From: Nitrospira lenta
Lineage (GTDB): Bacteria; Nitrospirota; Nitrospiria; Nitrospirales; Nitrospiraceae
DNA length: 6,501 nt
Reading direction: 5' to 3'
Assembly: GCA_945906715.1 (NCBI GenBank)
Contig: CAMDRK010000153.1
Coordinates: forward strand, 1-6,501
The position numbers were made by a program, and so were the translations under genes. Of the stretch, positions 4,482-6,501 are shown piece after piece. The stretch's first letter is position 1, and each line of letters begins with the position of its first letter. Under the pieces are notes generated by a model. It was not told the origin of the DNA and ran no database searches. It saw only the letters and a program-made list of their open reading frames with translations.

Positions 4482-5935
4482 GCCGCCCTCCTGAGTTTGG
4501 AAATTTCCTTATCTTCCGTATTACCCGCTCCCGGCGAACCTGCGCGCATTCCTATCACCCAACGCTCTATCAGCAACGGGATGACAATCAGTACGTCATA
4601 GGCCAATTCGAGCACTTTGGGTAGCCGCTTTAACAGCAGACCGGTGAACCTGAGTAAAAACCCGAGACCGCGCATGGCCTGCACGAGAAACACACCGAGA
4701 ACGGTGCGCATCGAATACACCGCGCTTTCCAGCGGGATTGCCACGAACGCCAATGCGAACGGAAGCACGAAGCCCATGATCATCTGTCCGATCATCGGGA
4801 TGCTGGTCAGCAGACCGTCCGACCCAGCAGGGGCTGCAGAGGCGAGATCACGCATCAGCGAAACCTTGTCGGCAACCAGTATGTCGCGCATCAGCGCGAG
4901 GGAGGACTCGATCGCGGCCAGGATAACCAGAAAAATCAGCGACGCATACATCAATCGCTGACGCATACGATCGTCCATGCTGGCAATCCTGGGGAACAAC
5001 TGCGTGATGCGCAGCGATTCGAGCAGGAATAGACCCATCGATGCTTCCATCAAAATAATGACCAATGCCGCAACATCCGACGTCTTCAGGCTGTTGGTGA
5101 TGTAATCGCTGGCGCCGACCATCTCCGACATGGGCAGCGCAATCAGTTTGTAGTTGATAAACGCACCGCCCAACGCGATCACCATGACCAGCGAGGAGAT
5201 CGCCAACTGCACGAAACCAGAGACCGTCAGCGCATGTTCGGTCTTGTTTTCCTTGGCCTTTATATCTTGTAACTTTCCCATATGGCCGTCGATCTGCTTT
5301 GCGTCGGTCTGGAGCGTGAGCATCTTCTTGTCCATTTCACCGGCCATTTTCTCCAAAGAGCGCCATGACGGCTGCATCGCTTGCAGTATCTTATGCCGCT
5401 CCTCGTAGGAACGACGGAACTCCGCGACGGTCTGGTCATGTATCTTCTGGATGGATTTATTAATGTCTTCCAGCAGCTTGCGGGGAATATCGCCTCCCGT
5501 TTTAATCTTTGCCACCGATTGAAGCGCGCTTACCCACTCTGGAGGTGGCGGAGGAATCTCTCCACATTTACGGTAGTCCTCTTCGATACGTGTCGCTTCT
5601 TCCATCATTCTTCGCTGCAGGGCAGGAAACTCCTGCATATCCTTGCGAACCATATTCCCCACTCGCTCGAATTCCCGTTCGATCACGGTCACTTGATTTT
5701 CCTGCCCATGCGCCAACAGCACCGACTGATTGCGCAGCTTCAGATTGTCTGCACAGAGAAACAGCCAGCGGGCAATGAACCGCGTAGACTGGGACAGCAG
5801 CGCACATACCGAATGGATGACCCCATGCATGGGCTTGCGCGCTGCATACAAAAACAGCATTGCCAGTACGGCCAACGCCAAAACGGATAAGGCCACGCTA
5901 TTGGGCCAAAACAACCATGAATTCCAGGTCGTCAT
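4478..5935 (-). CDS. Coiled-coil multi-pass membrane protein paired with the VWA lipoprotein
   Basis: 485 residues, family not recognised. The order is: one N-terminal membrane helix (about 11-30), a long charged and mainly helical region (about 76-232) with coiled-coil character and a break at PPPPPE (128-133), then a membrane domain with helices near 237-260, 287-307, 329-348 and 379-404, further hydrophobic stretches near 410-435 and 444-456, and a short polar tail. Several membrane helices carry a glutamate followed closely by serine: E297-A-S, E306-S, E343-S-S and E403-S. The start has GGAGG eight bases upstream on the minus strand (within 5940-5952). The stop overlaps the VWA lipoprotein start by four bases, so the genes are translationally coupled. 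A membrane channel, transducer or scaffold working with the VWA protein is an inference. It resembles MotA/TolQ-type proteins only in general layout, and I do not assign it to them. Confidence 0.85.
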   Translation of the reverse strand: MTTWNSWLFWPNSVALSVLALAVLAMLFLYAARKPMHGVIHSVCALLSQSTRFIARWLFLCADNLKLRNQSVLLAHGQENQVTVIEREFERVGNMVRKDMQEFPALQRRMMEEATRIEEDYRKCGEIPPPPPEWVSALQSVAKIKTGGDIPRKLLEDINKSIQKIHDQTVAEFRRSYEERHKILQAMQPSWRSLEKMAGEMDKKMLTLQTDAKQIDGHMGKLQDIKAKENKTEHALTVSGFVQLAISSLVMVIALGGAFINYKLIALPMSEMVGASDYITNSLKTSDVAALVIILMEASMGLFLLESLRITQLFPRIASMDDRMRQRLMYASLIFLVILAAIESSLALMRDILVADKVSLMRDLASAAPAGSDGLLTSIPMIGQMIMGFVLPFALAFVAIPLESAVYSMRTVLGVFLVQAMRGLGFLLRFTGLLLKRLPKVLELAYDVLIVIPLLIERWVIGMRAGSPGAGNTEDKEISKLRRAA

Positions 5936-5981
5936 TACCGGTTCCTCCCTTTGCTCATACCACTGCTGTTCTCGTCAGGAT

Positions 5982-6200
5982 CTATGACCATTTGCGCCGT
6001 GCTCGGCCCAAAAAGCTCCTCACTGTATGCTCGCGAATACACCTGGGGTTTTCCCTGATCCGCAGCTTCGCATCAGACTGCATCGCCTTCGCCTTCTCAT
6101 TCAGGCAATAGGAGACGGGCGCCCAGCCGGTTTTTCCCCAATACTTGAAACGTGACGCGCGAATGGTTGCGAAGTACAGCATTCCCGACCTACAGAGCAT
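5982..6200 (-). CDS. Doubtful small ORF, possible gene remnant
   Basis: A 72-residue frame whose stop lies 46 bases before the membrane-protein start, in the same direction. The translation is basic, and its middle (FATIRASRFKYWGKTGWAP and further) reads more like protein than the neighbouring frames. However, the ATG at 6198-6200 has no ribosome site and I recognise no domain. It could be a small gene, the remnant of a larger one, or chance. Confidence 0.2.
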   Translation of the reverse strand: MLCRSGMLYFATIRASRFKYWGKTGWAPVSYCLNEKAKAMQSDAKLRIRENPRCIREHTVRSFLGRARRKWS

Positions 6201-6266
6201 TATTCATGCCGTTTCAACACGAGATCGCGAAATGCAGGCAACGGGCGAGTCTTGCGTGACGGGCAA

Positions 6267-6309
6267 GGGTTCGAAGTCCGACGTTCGAGGTTTTCGGAAC
6301 TTCGAACCC
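6267..6309. repeat. GGGTTCGAAGT inverted repeat
   Basis: GGGTTCGAAGT (6267-6277) is perfectly complementary to ACTTCGAACCC (6299-6309), with a 21-base loop. Related fragments continue outside and inside it (GTTCG at 6283-6287, GGAACTTAGAACTTCGG at 6310-6326), showing the GAACTTCGAAC-type short-period pattern. It is the third kind of palindromic intergenic repeat in the window. It could act as a transcription stop or be a passive repeat. Confidence 0.6.
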
Positions 6310-6426
6310 GGAACTTAGAACTTCGGATCGCGCCCATCTCGCGTGAGTCAGGCCCCTCCGTGTCAAGATGAGTGAGACAGTCAGCGACAGAGAGTTTACT
6401 GAGCAGGGCGAGCAAGGATTCTCAGG

Positions 6427-6501
6427 ATGAGTGCATACAGTTCCGCAGTGGTGCTGGACGATCGGCAGCGGGGAGTTGAAGTCATGGCGAAGGCGACGCG
6501 G
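6427..6501 (+). CDS. Start of an unrecognised gene (3' end outside window)
   Basis: An open frame from the ATG at 6427-6429 runs to the window edge, giving 25 residues that begin MSAYSSAVVLDDRQRG. AAGGA (6414-6418) lies eight bases upstream of the ATG, and an in-frame TGA at 6400-6402 rules out a much earlier start. A second possible start, at 6484-6486 (MAKATR), is preceded by GGGGAG. Too little is visible to name a family, and it has no signal peptide. Confidence 0.45.
   Translation, partial: MSAYSSAVVLDDRQRGVEVMAKATR

Larger units (their letters stand above)
5936..6426. other. Mostly non-coding region between divergent genes
   Basis: About 490 bases separate the minus-strand membrane-protein gene from the plus-strand gene at 6427. 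Each probably has its promoter here, but I found no box pair worth calling; the best near the membrane-protein gene (TTGGGC, 18 bp, TCATAG) is poor. It holds one doubtful minus-strand ORF (5982-6200) and the GTTCGAAGT inverted repeat at 6267-6309. Confidence 0.5.

Noticed and set aside
4478..5935. Zorya ZorA or other MotA/TolQ-type proton-channel component
   Set aside because: A coiled coil plus membrane helices is only a general similarity. No ZorB/ExbD/MotB-like partner is present; the partner is a VWA lipoprotein instead.
6267..6309. T-loop-like GGGTTCGAAGTCC suggesting a tRNA
   Set aside because: No acceptor, anticodon or D arm can be placed around either strand's GTTCGAA. The sequence is explained by the inverted repeat.

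Overview
The window looks like a chromosomal stretch of a Gram-negative, respiring bacterium. It carries a secreted c-type haem protein, Sec signal peptides and a lipobox lipoprotein. The intergenic repeats resemble, from memory, those common in Nitrospira genomes: GTCTATCTGGT-type, GGCTGAAGG-type and GTTCGAAGT-type inverted repeats, and an element beginning CAGGATGCTGAAAAAG. A Nitrospirota origin is therefore my best guess, but no phylogenetic marker gene is present.

Layout. 1-120: C-terminal end of a plus-strand gene, probably a nucleotidyltransferase. 121-656: non-coding, with an inverted repeat directly after the stop and an operator-like cluster of CGTATGAT repeats. 657-1250: plus-strand secreted mono-haem protein of the DUF3365/Tll0287-like type. 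1251-1365: a GGCTGAAGG inverted repeat between converging genes. 1366-3310: two minus-strand paralogues with a SUMF1/formylglycine-generating-enzyme-like fold, arranged as a tandem duplication that includes their promoters. Neither keeps the catalytic cysteines. 3318-3618: a roughly 300-bp MITE-like mosaic with inverted ends. 3619-3818: non-coding. 3819-5935: a minus-strand, translationally coupled pair, made up of a 485-residue coiled-coil membrane protein followed by a von Willebrand A (VWA) lipoprotein. 5936-6426: mostly non-coding, with one doubtful small ORF and a hairpin repeat. 6427-6501: the start of an unrecognised plus-strand gene.

How the genes may work together. The secreted haem protein and the SUMF1-like pair are separate transcription units that meet at a shared bidirectional terminator-like repeat. 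The SUMF1-like proteins are predicted to be exported and probably act as binding or scaffold modules, not enzymes. The membrane-protein/VWA-lipoprotein pair is the most likely candidate for an undescribed system. It is a two-gene operon with an ATGA overlap, a long soluble coiled coil, several membrane helices carrying glutamates, and a metal-site VWA domain tethered to a membrane outside the cytoplasm. Nothing in the window fixes its function.
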